Assembly: GCF_018918005.1 (NCBI RefSeq)
Contig: NZ_JAHLPR010000023.1
Coordinates: 1 to 64,000 of the forward strand
Direction: 5' to 3'
Source of the DNA: Paenibacillus sp. MSJ-34
GTDB taxonomy: Bacteria; Bacillota; Bacilli; Paenibacillales; Paenibacillaceae
Length of the DNA: 64,000 bases
Made by a program: the position numbers and the translations under genes
The notes under the pieces: model-generated
The model's input: only the letters and a program-made list of their open reading frames with translations
Database searches by the model: none
Told to the model about the DNA's origin: nothing
Shown here: piece after piece, positions 1 through 8,945 of the stretch
Layout of the letters: each line of letters begins with the position of its first letter
How positions within the stretch are numbered: position 1 is the first letter of the stretch

Positions 1-257
1 CTTGATTTTCGGGCTGGGTTTAGTTTGGTGCTGTCATTTTCCCTGACTCCCTTGCTTTACGGCCAAGAAAATTTCCAATTCTCAAGAATCAGGGACTTGA
101 CATCTTACCGCTGGACTTATCTATGATATATTAAAAGAAACATATGTTGCTTTAATGAAAACTATACAGCCAAAGGTTTAATGCAACAATCAACAACCCT
201 GTGCGAATGTTGCTATAGCCACAATAATAATAAATTGTTGGGTTAGAGGTGAAGGAA

Positions 258-836
258 ATGGCCACAAAAGCAAGGAATATACGAATGACACAAACGAAAC
301 AATCATTGATTAATGCTTTTTTCAATTTGGCTTCTAAGAAGGATTTTGAAAAAATTACAATAGCGGATATAACAAGGGGAGCGCAGGTTAATCGGGCTAC
401 ATTCTATGCACACTTTAATGATAAATACGATTTAATCGATTTTATTATGGGGGATTTCGCCTCAGCATCTATCAAAAACCATACTTCAGGCATTGTGCAG
501 TTCGATCAGGACAGCATACAACAACTCGTTTTAGCCGTATGCGATTTTTATCAACAACCGAACATTGAATGTCGCAGCAGCTATGGTGGCTTGGTTCTAC
601 CGCAAATGAAAGAAAAAATACTAAATGAACTGAAGGTTTTTTTGTCGAAAAGTTTGGAACGTATTTATACCGATAACGAAAAGAACTTGTTTGTGCCTAT
701 TTTTGCACAAATCATTCATGAAGGTGCCTTGCAATGGGCCACTGGTAGCATCACCACGAATAAAGAGGAAGTCGCCAAGAAGGTTGCTTTATTTGTAGTA
801 GCTGGATCTCAGTCTTTCGAAGGAGCATTACGCTAA
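258..836 (+). CDS. TetR/AcrR family transcriptional regulator
   Basis: A 192-residue DNA-binding repressor of the TetR type. Residues about 10-60 form the N-terminal helix-turn-helix, with the typical pattern ITIADITRGAQVNRATFY followed by HFNDKYDL. The C-terminal half is an all-helical ligand or dimerisation domain of no obvious ligand class. I place the start at the ATG at 258 because AGAGGTGAAGG lies 5-10 bases before it; a GTG at 249 is in frame but sits inside that ribosome binding site. The gene stands alone: its downstream neighbour is on the other strand, so its target is not evident. TetR proteins usually repress themselves or a nearby transporter, but no clear operator was found. 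Confidence 0.9.
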   Translation: MATKARNIRMTQTKQSLINAFFNLASKKDFEKITIADITRGAQVNRATFYAHFNDKYDLIDFIMGDFASASIKNHTSGIVQFDQDSIQQLVLAVCDFYQQPNIECRSSYGGLVLPQMKEKILNELKVFLSKSLERIYTDNEKNLFVPIFAQIIHEGALQWATGSITTNKEEVAKKVALFVVAGSQSFEGALR

Positions 837-1027
837 CGGGAGACGATGCTGCATGAATGAATGATATCAAGCGTTTGTGACACAAACCATGTGAAATCTG
901 TAATACAAAGGAGTTAAATAACTTTATCAACATATGTACAAAATACGGGTTTTGTGAATATGTCATCGTGCAAACATTGCATAACTGTTTTGCCTAGATT
1001 TTGTTTCGGTATCGTTTTCAACTCAGG

Positions 1028-2437
1028 TTACTTTTTACTCTTTTGCAGATCATATTTTTGCAAACAAACGTCAAATCTTGTCCCTTGCCCGTACTTGCTG
1101 AATACGTGGATCGTGCCGTCATGCATTTCCACCAATTTTTTTGCGATCGCAAGACCAAGTCCCGAACCTCCATGTTCCCTGGATCTCGATTTTTCCACCC
1201 GATAAAACCGCTCGAACAGATAAGGAAGTTCTTTCGGGGGAATGCCGACACCAGAGTCTTCGACCGAGACGCACACCATTCCCTTATTTTGTTTCGCGGA
1301 AATGACAATATTGCCTTGTTGGGTGTAACGAATGGCGTTATCGAACAAATTAAAAAAGATTTGTTCCAGACGATTCGAGTCTCCATAGATCAAAAGATCG
1401 GGTTCGGACATCTTCTTTATCAGTTGGAGCCCTTTCGCTTCCGATTTCATCGAGACTTTCTTCATCACGCGATCGAGTAACTCGTTTACATAAACCGGCT
1501 CCGGCGAAAGAGGAATCCTCCCTTCTTCCATTTTCGAAAGATCAAACAGATCGTGAATGAGACGGTTTAACCGTTTCGCTTCCTCTGAAATAATGTCCAA
1601 ATATTTTCGCTTCTCCTCTTCCGTTTCATACAACTCTTGGGATACGACATTCGCATATCCTTCCAAATAGGTGATCGGCGTCTTCAGTTCATGCGAGATG
1701 TTCGCGAAAAATTCATTGCGCGTATCCCGGTATCTTTGCAAGTCTTCCGCCAAGTCATTGATGGCCTGGGCTAACGAACCGATTTCATCTTTTGAAACGG
1801 TCTCCACTCTCGTTTCCAGTTTGCCGGCCGCAATTTGCCGTGTCGCCTCCTCCATTTGAATGAGCGGTCTGGACATTTTGCGGGAAAGGATGGACGAGAA
1901 TCCGACGGCGATGAGAAATCCGGCAAGACCGGACAAGCATAGAAGCTGTCTTACTTTCATAACGGAAGCTTTCACGATATCGAGCGATGAAATGACAATG
2001 ACGCCGCCTTGAATATGATCCAGTTGGTTGAGAATCGGTTTGCCGCATACAAGATACGACCTCCCGGCATCATCTTTATATTCCTTTAAGATCCCCTCCC
2101 CGTTCGTCATTCCGGAAATTTCATTTGGACGAATAAATTCCAGATGATTGATCGGCGCCTTGCTTGATTTTCCGATCAGCTGCCCTTGTGTATCGACAAC
2201 GAAAATCTCCACTTTGGAAAACTCGGCCATCGTCGATATCAATTCTGTCGGAATCCCTTGCCTGGATTGCACCATCTTTACAAAATGCGCTGACAGTTCC
2301 GCCACTTCTTGATGAGCCTTCTCATAATAAAAGTTGGAAAAGATCCGATCCACAACATAACCTAAAAGAAGCAATAGGATGAAAAAAAGCGATACAATGA
2401 TCATGCTTAATTTGACCGCAATGCGATTGATCTTCAT
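1028..2437 (-). CDS. Two-component sensor histidine kinase, BaeS/PhoR-like
   Basis: Membrane sensor kinase of 469 residues. A transmembrane helix at about 8-30 and another at about 165-185 bracket a roughly 130-residue extracellular sensor region. A HAMP linker follows, then the phospho-acceptor box FFANISHELKTPITYLEG near residue 250, and a complete ATPase domain with an N box (NLFDNAIRYT), G1 (DSGVGIP) and G2 (GGSGLGLAI). The start codon overlaps the stop of the response regulator gene as ATGA, so the two are translationally coupled. The pair is transcribed away from the multicopper oxidase gene, so a role in sensing copper or oxidative envelope stress is an inference from position only. 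Confidence 0.93.
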   Translation of the reverse strand: MKINRIAVKLSMIIVSLFFILLLLLGYVVDRIFSNFYYEKAHQEVAELSAHFVKMVQSRQGIPTELISTMAEFSKVEIFVVDTQGQLIGKSSKAPINHLEFIRPNEISGMTNGEGILKEYKDDAGRSYLVCGKPILNQLDHIQGGVIVISSLDIVKASVMKVRQLLCLSGLAGFLIAVGFSSILSRKMSRPLIQMEEATRQIAAGKLETRVETVSKDEIGSLAQAINDLAEDLQRYRDTRNEFFANISHELKTPITYLEGYANVVSQELYETEEEKRKYLDIISEEAKRLNRLIHDLFDLSKMEEGRIPLSPEPVYVNELLDRVMKKVSMKSEAKGLQLIKKMSEPDLLIYGDSNRLEQIFFNLFDNAIRYTQQGNIVISAKQNKGMVCVSVEDSGVGIPPKELPYLFERFYRVEKSRSREHGGSGLGLAIAKKLVEMHDGTIHVFSKYGQGTRFDVCLQKYDLQKSKK

Positions 2438-3138
2438 GGCAGCTCCCCCGGATGATAAAATCTGTACCCTACGCCCCAGACGGTTTGCACCGGATTATAA
2501 CCAAGGCCGGCTTTTTGCGCTTTATCGCGAATGTTTTTAATGTGCGTATCCACGGAACGCGCATCCCCCGTATAATCATAATTCCATAGAAGCTCCAGGA
2601 GCATGTCTCTGGAGAAGACCCGCTGAGGATTTTTGGCTAAAACCAGTAACAAATCAAATTCTTTTGGCGTAAAATCGATCTTCTGTCCGTTTATCTCCAC
2701 TTCTCTCGATTCCGGAGAAATTTGAAGATTACGGAAACGAATGTACACTTCATGTTCCGGCGAATAGGGAGTTTTGCTTCGGCGAAGCAGAGCGGTTACT
2801 CTGGCAAGAAGTTCCGCAGCTTCAAAAGGTTTGACGAGGTAATCGTCGGCGCCTAGTTCCAATCCGAATACTTTGTCTCTTGTGTCCGTTCTTGCCGTAA
2901 GCATTAAAATCGGAACTTGGCTTGATTCCCTTATTTTTCCGCATAATGTCCACCCGTCCATATCTGGCATCATAACATCCAAAATGATGAGATGAAACGA
3001 TTGCTCCGATAATAATTTCAGGGCGTCGCTACCATGACCTGCTTCCGCCACTTGATAACCGCCTTTGGTTAAATAGATTCGCAGCAAATTTCGTAAATTC
3101 CATTCGTCATCCACGACTAGAATTTTTTCTTTTTCCAT
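2434..3138 (-). CDS. OmpR-family response regulator
   Basis: A 234-residue regulator with an N-terminal receiver domain (VVDDEWNLR acidic pocket, phospho-Asp in LDVMMPDMDG near residue 53, LVKPF with the conserved Lys) and a C-terminal winged helix (DFTPKEFDLL, HIKNIRDK, VWGVGYRF). The start is the ATG at 3138, which has GAGGGG seven bases upstream; an in-frame ATG at 3168 has no such site. It forms an operon with the kinase gene that overlaps its stop codon. Its promoter must lie in the 140 bp shared with the divergent multicopper oxidase gene, which makes that oxidase the obvious candidate target. Confidence 0.93.
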   Translation of the reverse strand: MEKEKILVVDDEWNLRNLLRIYLTKGGYQVAEAGHGSDALKLLSEQSFHLIILDVMMPDMDGWTLCGKIRESSQVPILMLTARTDTRDKVFGLELGADDYLVKPFEAAELLARVTALLRRSKTPYSPEHEVYIRFRNLQISPESREVEINGQKIDFTPKEFDLLLVLAKNPQRVFSRDMLLELLWNYDYTGDARSVDTHIKNIRDKAQKAGLGYNPVQTVWGVGYRFYHPGELP

Positions 3139-3279
3139 GACGTTCCCCTCGAATCGGTATTTACTCATCCATTATAAATGGTAAATTTGAATTTTTTGTG
3201 TGTCTCCATCATTTCTACACATGTTTCTTTTATTGTTATGTACATAATCCAACCAAATCATAAAACAGGAGGAATACAA

Positions 3280-4866
3280 ATGAAAGGCATGCTGCTTAAA
3301 AGTATTGTCGTTGCAGGTGCTGTAGCGATCATTACCACAGGTTGTCTGAACGTGGGGAATCATAATGCGATGGAAGGCATGGATCGTTACAACATGAATA
3401 GTAGCCCGTCGAACTCTGTTTCCGATACCCAAAGCGTAAAACTTGCGTCGGCAATGCCGGTGGTTGACGGTAAAGAATATACGATCACTGCGCAAGAGAG
3501 CAATCTTGAAGTATCGAAAGGTAAGATATTGCCGGTCTGGACATTTAACAACTCGATCCCCGGTCCGCAGATCCGCGTGAAAGTCGGAGATACGGTGAGA
3601 ATTCATTTGAAAAACGAATTGAAAGAGCCCGTTTCCATCCACTGGCACGGATATCCGGTTCCCAATGATATGGACGGCATTCCCGGCGTTACGCAAGATG
3701 CGGTCGTTCCCGGTAAGACGTTCACCTATGAATTCAAAGCGACCGTACCCGGGACCTACTGGTATCATTCGCACCAGGACAGTGTGAACCAAGTCGATAA
3801 AGGCCTGTACGGTTCGCTTATTGTTGAAGATCCGAATGACGGTTACGATCGGGATTACACCCTTATGCTAGATGAATGGATGAGCTCCGGCGGGACGGGT
3901 ATGAGTCAAGATGCCGGCCATTCCGGAGACATGATGAACAGGGGTGGGATAGATCATGGCAATATGCACATGGGTCAAATGGTCATGGGCGGACACGATA
4001 TGAGCATGTACGATCTATATACGATGAACGGCAAGTCCGGCGACGCCATTGAAAAATTGGCCGTAAAAGAAGGCGACAAGGTGAGACTTCGCCTGATTAA
4101 TGCAGGATATATTGTGCATCAAATGCACTTGCACGGGCATGAATTTAAAGTGATCTCTACCGACGGCCAGCCGCTGAGCAACCCTGCCGTGATCAAAGAT
4201 CAAGTTCTATCCGTCGCTCCCGGAGAACGCTACGATATTGAATTTACAGCCGACAACCCGGGGTCCTGGCTCCTTGAGGAACATGGATACGATCAAAGAT
4301 CCGAAAACATGAAAGCTGTGATTCAGTATGAGGATTCAGACGTGCAAAGCGACAGTTCCGATCGCTCCGAACAATTGCCACAATTTAATTTAGCCCAATA
4401 CGGCAAACTGTCCGAGTCCCAATTTTCGTTGACGCAATCGTTCGAGCAAGAAGTGCTGATGAATTTAAATACGGAAATGAAAAACGGAGAAATGGTGTAT
4501 ACGATAAACGGCAAAGTCTTTCCGGAAACCGAAAAAATCAAAGTGAAAAAAGGAGATCAAGTCAAAGTGACGTTTGTGAATCAGTCTAAAACGGACGACC
4601 ATCCGATGCACTTGCATGGCCACTTTTTCCAAGTATTAAGCAAAAACGGCGAACCTCTTCAAGGATCTCCGGTCATGAAAGATACGCTGAATGTTAAGCC
4701 GGGAGAAGAGTATGTCATTGCTTTTGAAGCCGATAACCCGGGGGACTGGATGTTCCACTGCCACGACTTGCACCATGCATCGTCGGGAATGGTGACCGAT
4801 GTGAAATATACGGATTATAAAAACGACTATATGCCGGATCCGAATGTAGCCAATAAACCTGAATAA
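3280..4866 (+). CDS. Multicopper oxidase, exported (probable lipoprotein)
   Basis: A 528-residue blue copper oxidase that should couple oxidation of Cu(I) or phenolic substrates to O2 reduction outside the membrane. The N-terminus has a signal peptide ending in ITTGC, a slightly atypical lipobox. Copper ligands are seen in order: HWHG (about residue 120), HSHQ (about 163), HPMHLHGH (about 438) and HCHDLHHASSGM (about 493) with an axial Met. A Met/His-rich insert around residues 211-245 resembles Cu(I)-binding loops of CueO/CopA-type enzymes. Domain 2 carries an extra HLHGH block without the Cys-His end, a decayed internal duplicate. The ATG at 3280 follows CAGGAGGAAT. It is divergent from a two-component system and ends at a terminator. 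Confidence 0.93.
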   Translation: MKGMLLKSIVVAGAVAIITTGCLNVGNHNAMEGMDRYNMNSSPSNSVSDTQSVKLASAMPVVDGKEYTITAQESNLEVSKGKILPVWTFNNSIPGPQIRVKVGDTVRIHLKNELKEPVSIHWHGYPVPNDMDGIPGVTQDAVVPGKTFTYEFKATVPGTYWYHSHQDSVNQVDKGLYGSLIVEDPNDGYDRDYTLMLDEWMSSGGTGMSQDAGHSGDMMNRGGIDHGNMHMGQMVMGGHDMSMYDLYTMNGKSGDAIEKLAVKEGDKVRLRLINAGYIVHQMHLHGHEFKVISTDGQPLSNPAVIKDQVLSVAPGERYDIEFTADNPGSWLLEEHGYDQRSENMKAVIQYEDSDVQSDSSDRSEQLPQFNLAQYGKLSESQFSLTQSFEQEVLMNLNTEMKNGEMVYTINGKVFPETEKIKVKKGDQVKVTFVNQSKTDDHPMHLHGHFFQVLSKNGEPLQGSPVMKDTLNVKPGEEYVIAFEADNPGDWMFHCHDLHHASSGMVTDVKYTDYKNDYMPDPNVANKPE

Positions 4867-4926
4867 GGCTATGCGAATTCAAGCTCCTGCCGGATTCATT
4901 TCATAAGATAGGTCATCGAATCTCTC

Positions 4927-4947
4927 GCAGGCAGTGTCCTGCTTTTT
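4927..4947 (+). terminator. Intrinsic terminator after the multicopper oxidase
   Basis: GCAGG and CCTGC pair around a six-base loop and are followed directly by five T residues. It lies about 60 bases after the oxidase stop codon. Confidence 0.65.
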
Positions 4948-5062
4948 GATATGGAAATTTGTCCAATCATAACAAGTCCCCCCTTCATAGAATGTAGAGT
5001 CTCCAATATCACCTATTTCAAATGGAACAAAATCACAAAAATGATGAAGGGAGGACTGGGAT

Positions 5063-5380
5063 ATGAGATATAATATGTCGCTCCCCTACTTTACTAAAGT
5101 CCCATTCTCTGTATTTACAATCAATCAATACCCGAAACGAGGCTATCATCGCAAACAAAACTCCATCTCTCAAACTAAAAAAAGAAAAAATATAAAAAAT
5201 GATTCGATCGCCGTCAAAAAGATGAAGAGCGAAAAAAGGGCCTCATTGCCTAAAAATAGAGATCGAAATCCGATTCGAAAGAAAAAACGTTTGCGAAATA
5301 GCAATGAGGATTGGAAAGGTCAATACTTAGATAGTTCCTTGAATGAGCTGGAATGGTTAAAGGAGTTAAAGGATGGCTGA
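5063..5380 (+). CDS. Small, very basic hypothetical protein
   Basis: I do not recognise this 105-residue protein. The start at 5063 has a good ribosome binding site (AAGGGAGGA, 8 bases away). The first 30 residues are ordinary, residues about 32-85 are strongly basic with many Lys and Arg in runs, and the end (LNELEWLKELKDG) is acidic and amphipathic. No signal peptide or membrane segment is visible. The composition suggests nucleic-acid or spore-coat association, but that is speculation. The AT-rich DNA here differs from its neighbours. The gene stands alone between a terminator and the MATE gene. Confidence 0.45.
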   Translation: MRYNMSLPYFTKVPFSVFTINQYPKRGYHRKQNSISQTKKRKNIKNDSIAVKKMKSEKRASLPKNRDRNPIRKKKRLRNSNEDWKGQYLDSSLNELEWLKELKDG

Positions 5381-5789
5381 TCTATGACAGGAATTACGCT
5401 TTAATTTCTAACTGCCGTCAAGGTCAAGTGCGAGCTGTTTATACGCACTCATCGCCGATCCTCCCCTTTCCAACGATCAGGGGCGTGCGGACGGACGATA
5501 TCGACATTGGGATCCAATCGCGCAAATCATGGCGCCGCCCGCGAATGCGAACGCATCCGTCGTCTCCCGCCTCGACCCATCCAGCAAAAAGCGAAACCAA
5601 TACTTCTTTAAACGAACGTAATCCCTGATTTAACGAGGTTTGCTAACTCGTTGTACTCAGGGATTATTTATGAGATTTAAATCGATTTTAATGACGTTTA
5701 TGTTCGTTACAATTCGTATTTCCAATCGATATGATGTGTGTTAATATACTCCCATATAATAACGATAAAATCATAAGGACGACAATGAA
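5381..5789. other. Intergenic stretch with one long stem-loop
   Basis: No convincing gene is seen. The stretch holds an imperfect long hairpin at 5620-5665: outer arms AATCCCTGA and TCAGGGATT (5620-5628 and 5657-5665) and inner arms AACGAG and CTCGTT (5632-5637 and 5647-5652). It is followed by only a short AT-rich tail, so it may be a weak terminator. The remaining bases up to 5789 are AT-rich and should contain the promoter of the MATE gene. Confidence 0.5.
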
Positions 5790-7166
5790 ATGAATCAGAC
5801 GATGAATCACCGTTTTGCTAACGAGAGAATTCCCAAATTGATACTCTCGCTTGCCACTCCCGCAATTATCGCACAGGTTATCAATGCACTTTATAATGTG
5901 GTGGATCGAATGTTTATTGGAAGAATGCCTGACACGGGCACGCTGGCCTTGACCGGCGTCGGTGTCGCATTCCCGATCATCATGGCGATATCAGCATTTG
6001 CGGCGCTGATCGGATTTGGCGGCGCGCCGCTTGCTTCCATTAAAATGGGGGAAGGAGAACATAAAAAGGCGGAAGAACTGTTAGGCAGTTGTTTTGTCAT
6101 GCTGTTAATCGCAGCCGCCGGGTTGACGATCGCTTTTCTGCTCTTTCAATCCCGGTTGCTGGCCTTATTTGGAGCGAGTGCCGATACTTTGCCGTTTGCC
6201 GAAGATTATATGGGGATTTATTTAATCGGCACGATTGCCGTACTCCTATCGCTAGGCTTGAACCAGTTTATTGCCGCTCAAGGATTCGCCAAAACAGCGA
6301 TGATGACGATATGCGTGGGGGCGGCGGCCAACATCATCCTCGATCCTATCTTCATTTTTGGAATGGATATGGGGGTCAAAGGCGCGGCGCTGGCCACTGT
6401 AATCTCGCAATCCATCTCTGCGGTATGGGTGTTGCGGTTTCTTACTTCGAGACGAACTCCTCTGCGTCTGCGAATACAAAACATGCGCATTGACCTTAAC
6501 ATCGTTGGAAGTGTGCTTGCGCTGGGGCTTTCCCCGTTTATTATGCAGTCGACCGAAAGTTTGATTCAAATCGTATTCAACACTTCTCTTGCTAGATATG
6601 GCAATGATCTGTACGTTGCCGCCATGGGAATCATGAGCAGCCTCATGCAAATTTTCACATTGTTGTTACAGAGCTTTGCACAGGGTGCTCAACCGATTAT
6701 CGGATATAATTACGGGTCCGGCGATTTTGTTCGGGTCAAAGCTACGATAGTGTATTGTACGATCTTCTGTTCCATTTTCGGTTTAGTTCTGTGGGGTATA
6801 GCTATTTTTCTACCCGAGCTTCCAATTTTAATCTTCACTAACAATCCCGTACTGATCGCGCTAACGGTGAAGCTTATGAAAATATTTTTTCTAGGTACAT
6901 GTATTTATGGCGTTCAATTAGCTTTTCAGCAAATATTTATTGCCCTTGGACAAGCAAAGGTTTCCATTTTCATTGCCATCTTGCGTAAAATCATTTTGCT
7001 TATTCCACTCGTATATCTATTGCCAACGTTCATCGCGCCGAAAACAAATGCGGTCATTATTGCGGAACCGATTGCGGATGTCTGTGCCGCCTTAACTTGT
7101 TGCGCATTATTTGGACTTACGATAAAGCGGCTTCTCAAAGCCAAATCGAATGCGGTAGAACTTTAA
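5790..7166 (+). CDS. MATE family multidrug efflux transporter, MepA-like
   Basis: A 458-residue cation-coupled drug exporter in the cytoplasmic membrane. The sequence shows two related halves of six hydrophobic segments each; the first begins with LATPAIIAQVINALYNVVDR and contains GVGVAFPI, and the second contains LGLSPFIMQSTES and QSFAQGAQPIIGYNYG, a pattern typical of MepA-type MATE pumps. Length fits the family. The ATG at 5790 has TAAGGAC nine bases upstream. It is a single gene ending at a strong hairpin. The exported compounds cannot be told from sequence. Confidence 0.93.
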   Translation: MNQTMNHRFANERIPKLILSLATPAIIAQVINALYNVVDRMFIGRMPDTGTLALTGVGVAFPIIMAISAFAALIGFGGAPLASIKMGEGEHKKAEELLGSCFVMLLIAAAGLTIAFLLFQSRLLALFGASADTLPFAEDYMGIYLIGTIAVLLSLGLNQFIAAQGFAKTAMMTICVGAAANIILDPIFIFGMDMGVKGAALATVISQSISAVWVLRFLTSRRTPLRLRIQNMRIDLNIVGSVLALGLSPFIMQSTESLIQIVFNTSLARYGNDLYVAAMGIMSSLMQIFTLLLQSFAQGAQPIIGYNYGSGDFVRVKATIVYCTIFCSIFGLVLWGIAIFLPELPILIFTNNPVLIALTVKLMKIFFLGTCIYGVQLAFQQIFIALGQAKVSIFIAILRKIILLIPLVYLLPTFIAPKTNAVIIAEPIADVCAALTCCALFGLTIKRLLKAKSNAVEL

Positions 7167-7198
7167 TTCACCAAGCCGACGATGCCTATAGCCGTACA

Positions 7199-7241
7199 AA
7201 AAGGATAGAGACCCGAGATTTCGGCTTCTTCTATCCTTTTT
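7199..7241. terminator. Bidirectional terminator between converging genes
   Basis: AAAAGGATAG (7199-7208) pairs perfectly with CTATCCTTTT (7231-7240). The A-rich and T-rich flanks would serve both the MATE gene and the converging deaminase gene. Confidence 0.8.
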
Positions 7242-7277
7242 CGTTGAATGCTTATTACCCGACGGCGTTTATCAAAT

Positions 7278-7763
7278 CTATTTCGGTCTCTTGGCGTAAA
7301 ACTGACGATGCAGCTCGCGCACTTCCTCCGCCAGTTCGGGAACAGGGCCTTCTATAACGGTATCGCGAATCACATCTTGGATCGGAAGATTGCGAACGCG
7401 CGCTGCGCCAACCCCCATTTCACTCAGCCATTGCGCCAACTGTTCGGAGGAACTGGCGTAAACGATCCGGCCTAATCCAACCCAGCCGTGGGCCGCGGCG
7501 CACATAGGACAATGTTCGCCCGAGGTATAAACTGTCGCCAGTGCCCTGTCTTCGGCTGTCATGTTCCCGGCCGCCCAACGCGCCAAAGCAAATTCCGGGT
7601 GCTGGGTATGGTCGCCGCCGGCGACATGGTTATGGTCTTCCGCAAGCACGTCTCCGTTGGCTGAGACAAGGACGGAACCGAAAGGCTCGTCGCCAATCTC
7701 CAGAGCAGCCCTTGCAAGTTCAATACAGCGTCGCAGATGCTTCAAATCTGTATCGTTTATCAT
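7278..7763 (-). CDS. Nucleoside deaminase (CMP/dCMP deaminase fold)
   Basis: A 161-residue zinc-dependent deaminase of the cytidine/guanine deaminase superfamily. The zinc and catalytic residues are visible as HPEFAL (His and Glu near residue 60) and HCPMCAAAH (two Cys near 85-90). The length and the N-terminal pattern LARAALEIGDEPFGSVLV fit small nucleoside deaminases such as guanine deaminase, rather than the tRNA adenosine deaminase TadA. The ATG at 7763 is preferred because GGAGGAGG lies eight bases before it; the upstream in-frame ATG at 7781 is part of that ribosome binding site. It is a single gene with an unknown exact substrate. Confidence 0.88.
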   Translation of the reverse strand: MINDTDLKHLRRCIELARAALEIGDEPFGSVLVSANGDVLAEDHNHVAGGDHTQHPEFALARWAAGNMTAEDRALATVYTSGEHCPMCAAAHGWVGLGRIVYASSSEQLAQWLSEMGVGAARVRNLPIQDVIRDTVIEGPVPELAEEVRELHRQFYAKRPK

Positions 7764-7920
7764 CAATTGAACCTCCTCCATTTGAGCGGGTCGATCAACG
7801 CTCCCCTTTCCCTCTATACAGTTATGCTACCATGAAAGCAACGAAACGAATAATATATAAAACATAAGCGATGCATATGTTCTTCATATAGTAATCATGC
7901 AGTTTGAACGGATCGTTTTG

Positions 7921-8733
7921 TTAGTTTTTCAGCATGGGAAGCAATGCGCGTATCTCGTCTTCGCTCCATTGGCGACTGTTATAGTCCGCAATCTCGAACG
8001 GTTCCGCATACCGAATGCCGGCGCTCTTGTCTTTGCCATACCAGCGTTCCAATGCCGGAATCATCTCCTCAGACACATGAAAGAATTGCCCCCAGTATTT
8101 GAGAATAAACGCTCTCCTCCGTTCCCAGCCTTCCGGAACCAGATGATCAATTCTTTGCTGCCATGGAGCCAGTTCATAAAACTGCGATGCGTGGGCATCG
8201 CAGCCCATCAGCTTCTTTTCCAGCACGGAAGCGATATCGACGGCAATATCCGCTTTGTAGATGCTGCGGGCCGTGAAGTCCGGCATCAGCAGAAACAGAG
8301 GCTGCTTTCCGAATGTTGCGGCGCCACTGGCTACATATTGTGCGGCTTCGCGCACGATTCTGCCGACATTGCGATTGTCGAAATGACCGCCGCCATTTCC
8401 GTGGAAGGTAATAACGATGTCGGCTTTCCACTCGCGGATTTGCTCGATGACTTGATCCCGATTCTCGGGGCTGGGCACGAGCCAACCATCGGAAATTTCC
8501 CAGATGGTATACTCTTGAACGCCAAGCCGTTCGGCGGCCGATAGCGCTTCTTGGCGTCTGCGTTGCGCAAGTTCAGGACCTTTATAGTCGTAATGACCGA
8601 TGTCGCCGTTCGTCAGCGTCAAGAACTTTACCCGGTGCCCAAGCTCGGCGAACAAAGCGGCCGTACCGCCGGCATATTCCTCGGGCTCGTCCGGGTGAGC
8701 GGCAATAACCAATACATTTAGAGCGTTTGTCAT
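7921..8733 (-). CDS. PIG-L (LmbE) family deacetylase
   Basis: A 270-residue zinc hydrolase of the LmbE/PIG-L family, which removes acetyl groups from N-acetylglucosaminyl compounds (BshB, MshB). The metal-binding motif is AHPDEPEEYAGG near residue 13, with Glu where most members have a second Asp. Later ligands are in FHGNGGGHFDNRNV near residue 125. The start at 8733 has GGAGGAG seven bases before it; the longer in-frame form from 8796 has no ribosome binding site. No bacillithiol gene is adjacent, so I do not call it BshB. It is a single gene. Confidence 0.87.
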   Translation of the reverse strand: MTNALNVLVIAAHPDEPEEYAGGTAALFAELGHRVKFLTLTNGDIGHYDYKGPELAQRRRQEALSAAERLGVQEYTIWEISDGWLVPSPENRDQVIEQIREWKADIVITFHGNGGGHFDNRNVGRIVREAAQYVASGAATFGKQPLFLLMPDFTARSIYKADIAVDIASVLEKKLMGCDAHASQFYELAPWQQRIDHLVPEGWERRRAFILKYWGQFFHVSEEMIPALERWYGKDKSAGIRYAEPFEIADYNSRQWSEDEIRALLPMLKN

Positions 8734-8881
8734 AAGAAATCTCCTCCAACATTCAAATATGAATTCCCATAAATAATGAAGCTGACTGATTTCCAAGCAA
8801 TTCTCCAGCGATTACTAGTAATAGTAATGAAAATCTATACAAATAACAATATGGATCCGTCAAAACCTCCCTTTGCTTAAC

Positions 8882-8911
8882 GTATACTTTGAAATTGCCT
8901 TGGTCATACTT
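8882..8911 (+). promoter_or_regulatory. Possible sigma-G (forespore) promoter for the first ger operon
   Basis: GTATA (8882-8886) and CATACTT (8905-8911) are separated by 18 bases. This resembles the Bacillus sigma-G/sigma-F pattern and lies 35 bp before the gerA-type start codon, where a forespore promoter is expected. It is inferred by eye. Confidence 0.5.
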
Positions 8912-8945
8912 GATTTGAATGAAGACATGAAGGGAACGGCAGAAG

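Noticed and set aside
97-127. TTGACA and TATGAT upstream of the TetR gene as a promoter
   Set aside because: The spacing is 19 bp and about 120 bp of leader would follow; other AT-rich candidates are equally likely.
5353-5628. Open frame of 91 codons after the small basic protein gene
   Set aside because: It starts inside the previous gene without a ribosome binding site, has a composition unlike a folded protein and runs into a hairpin.
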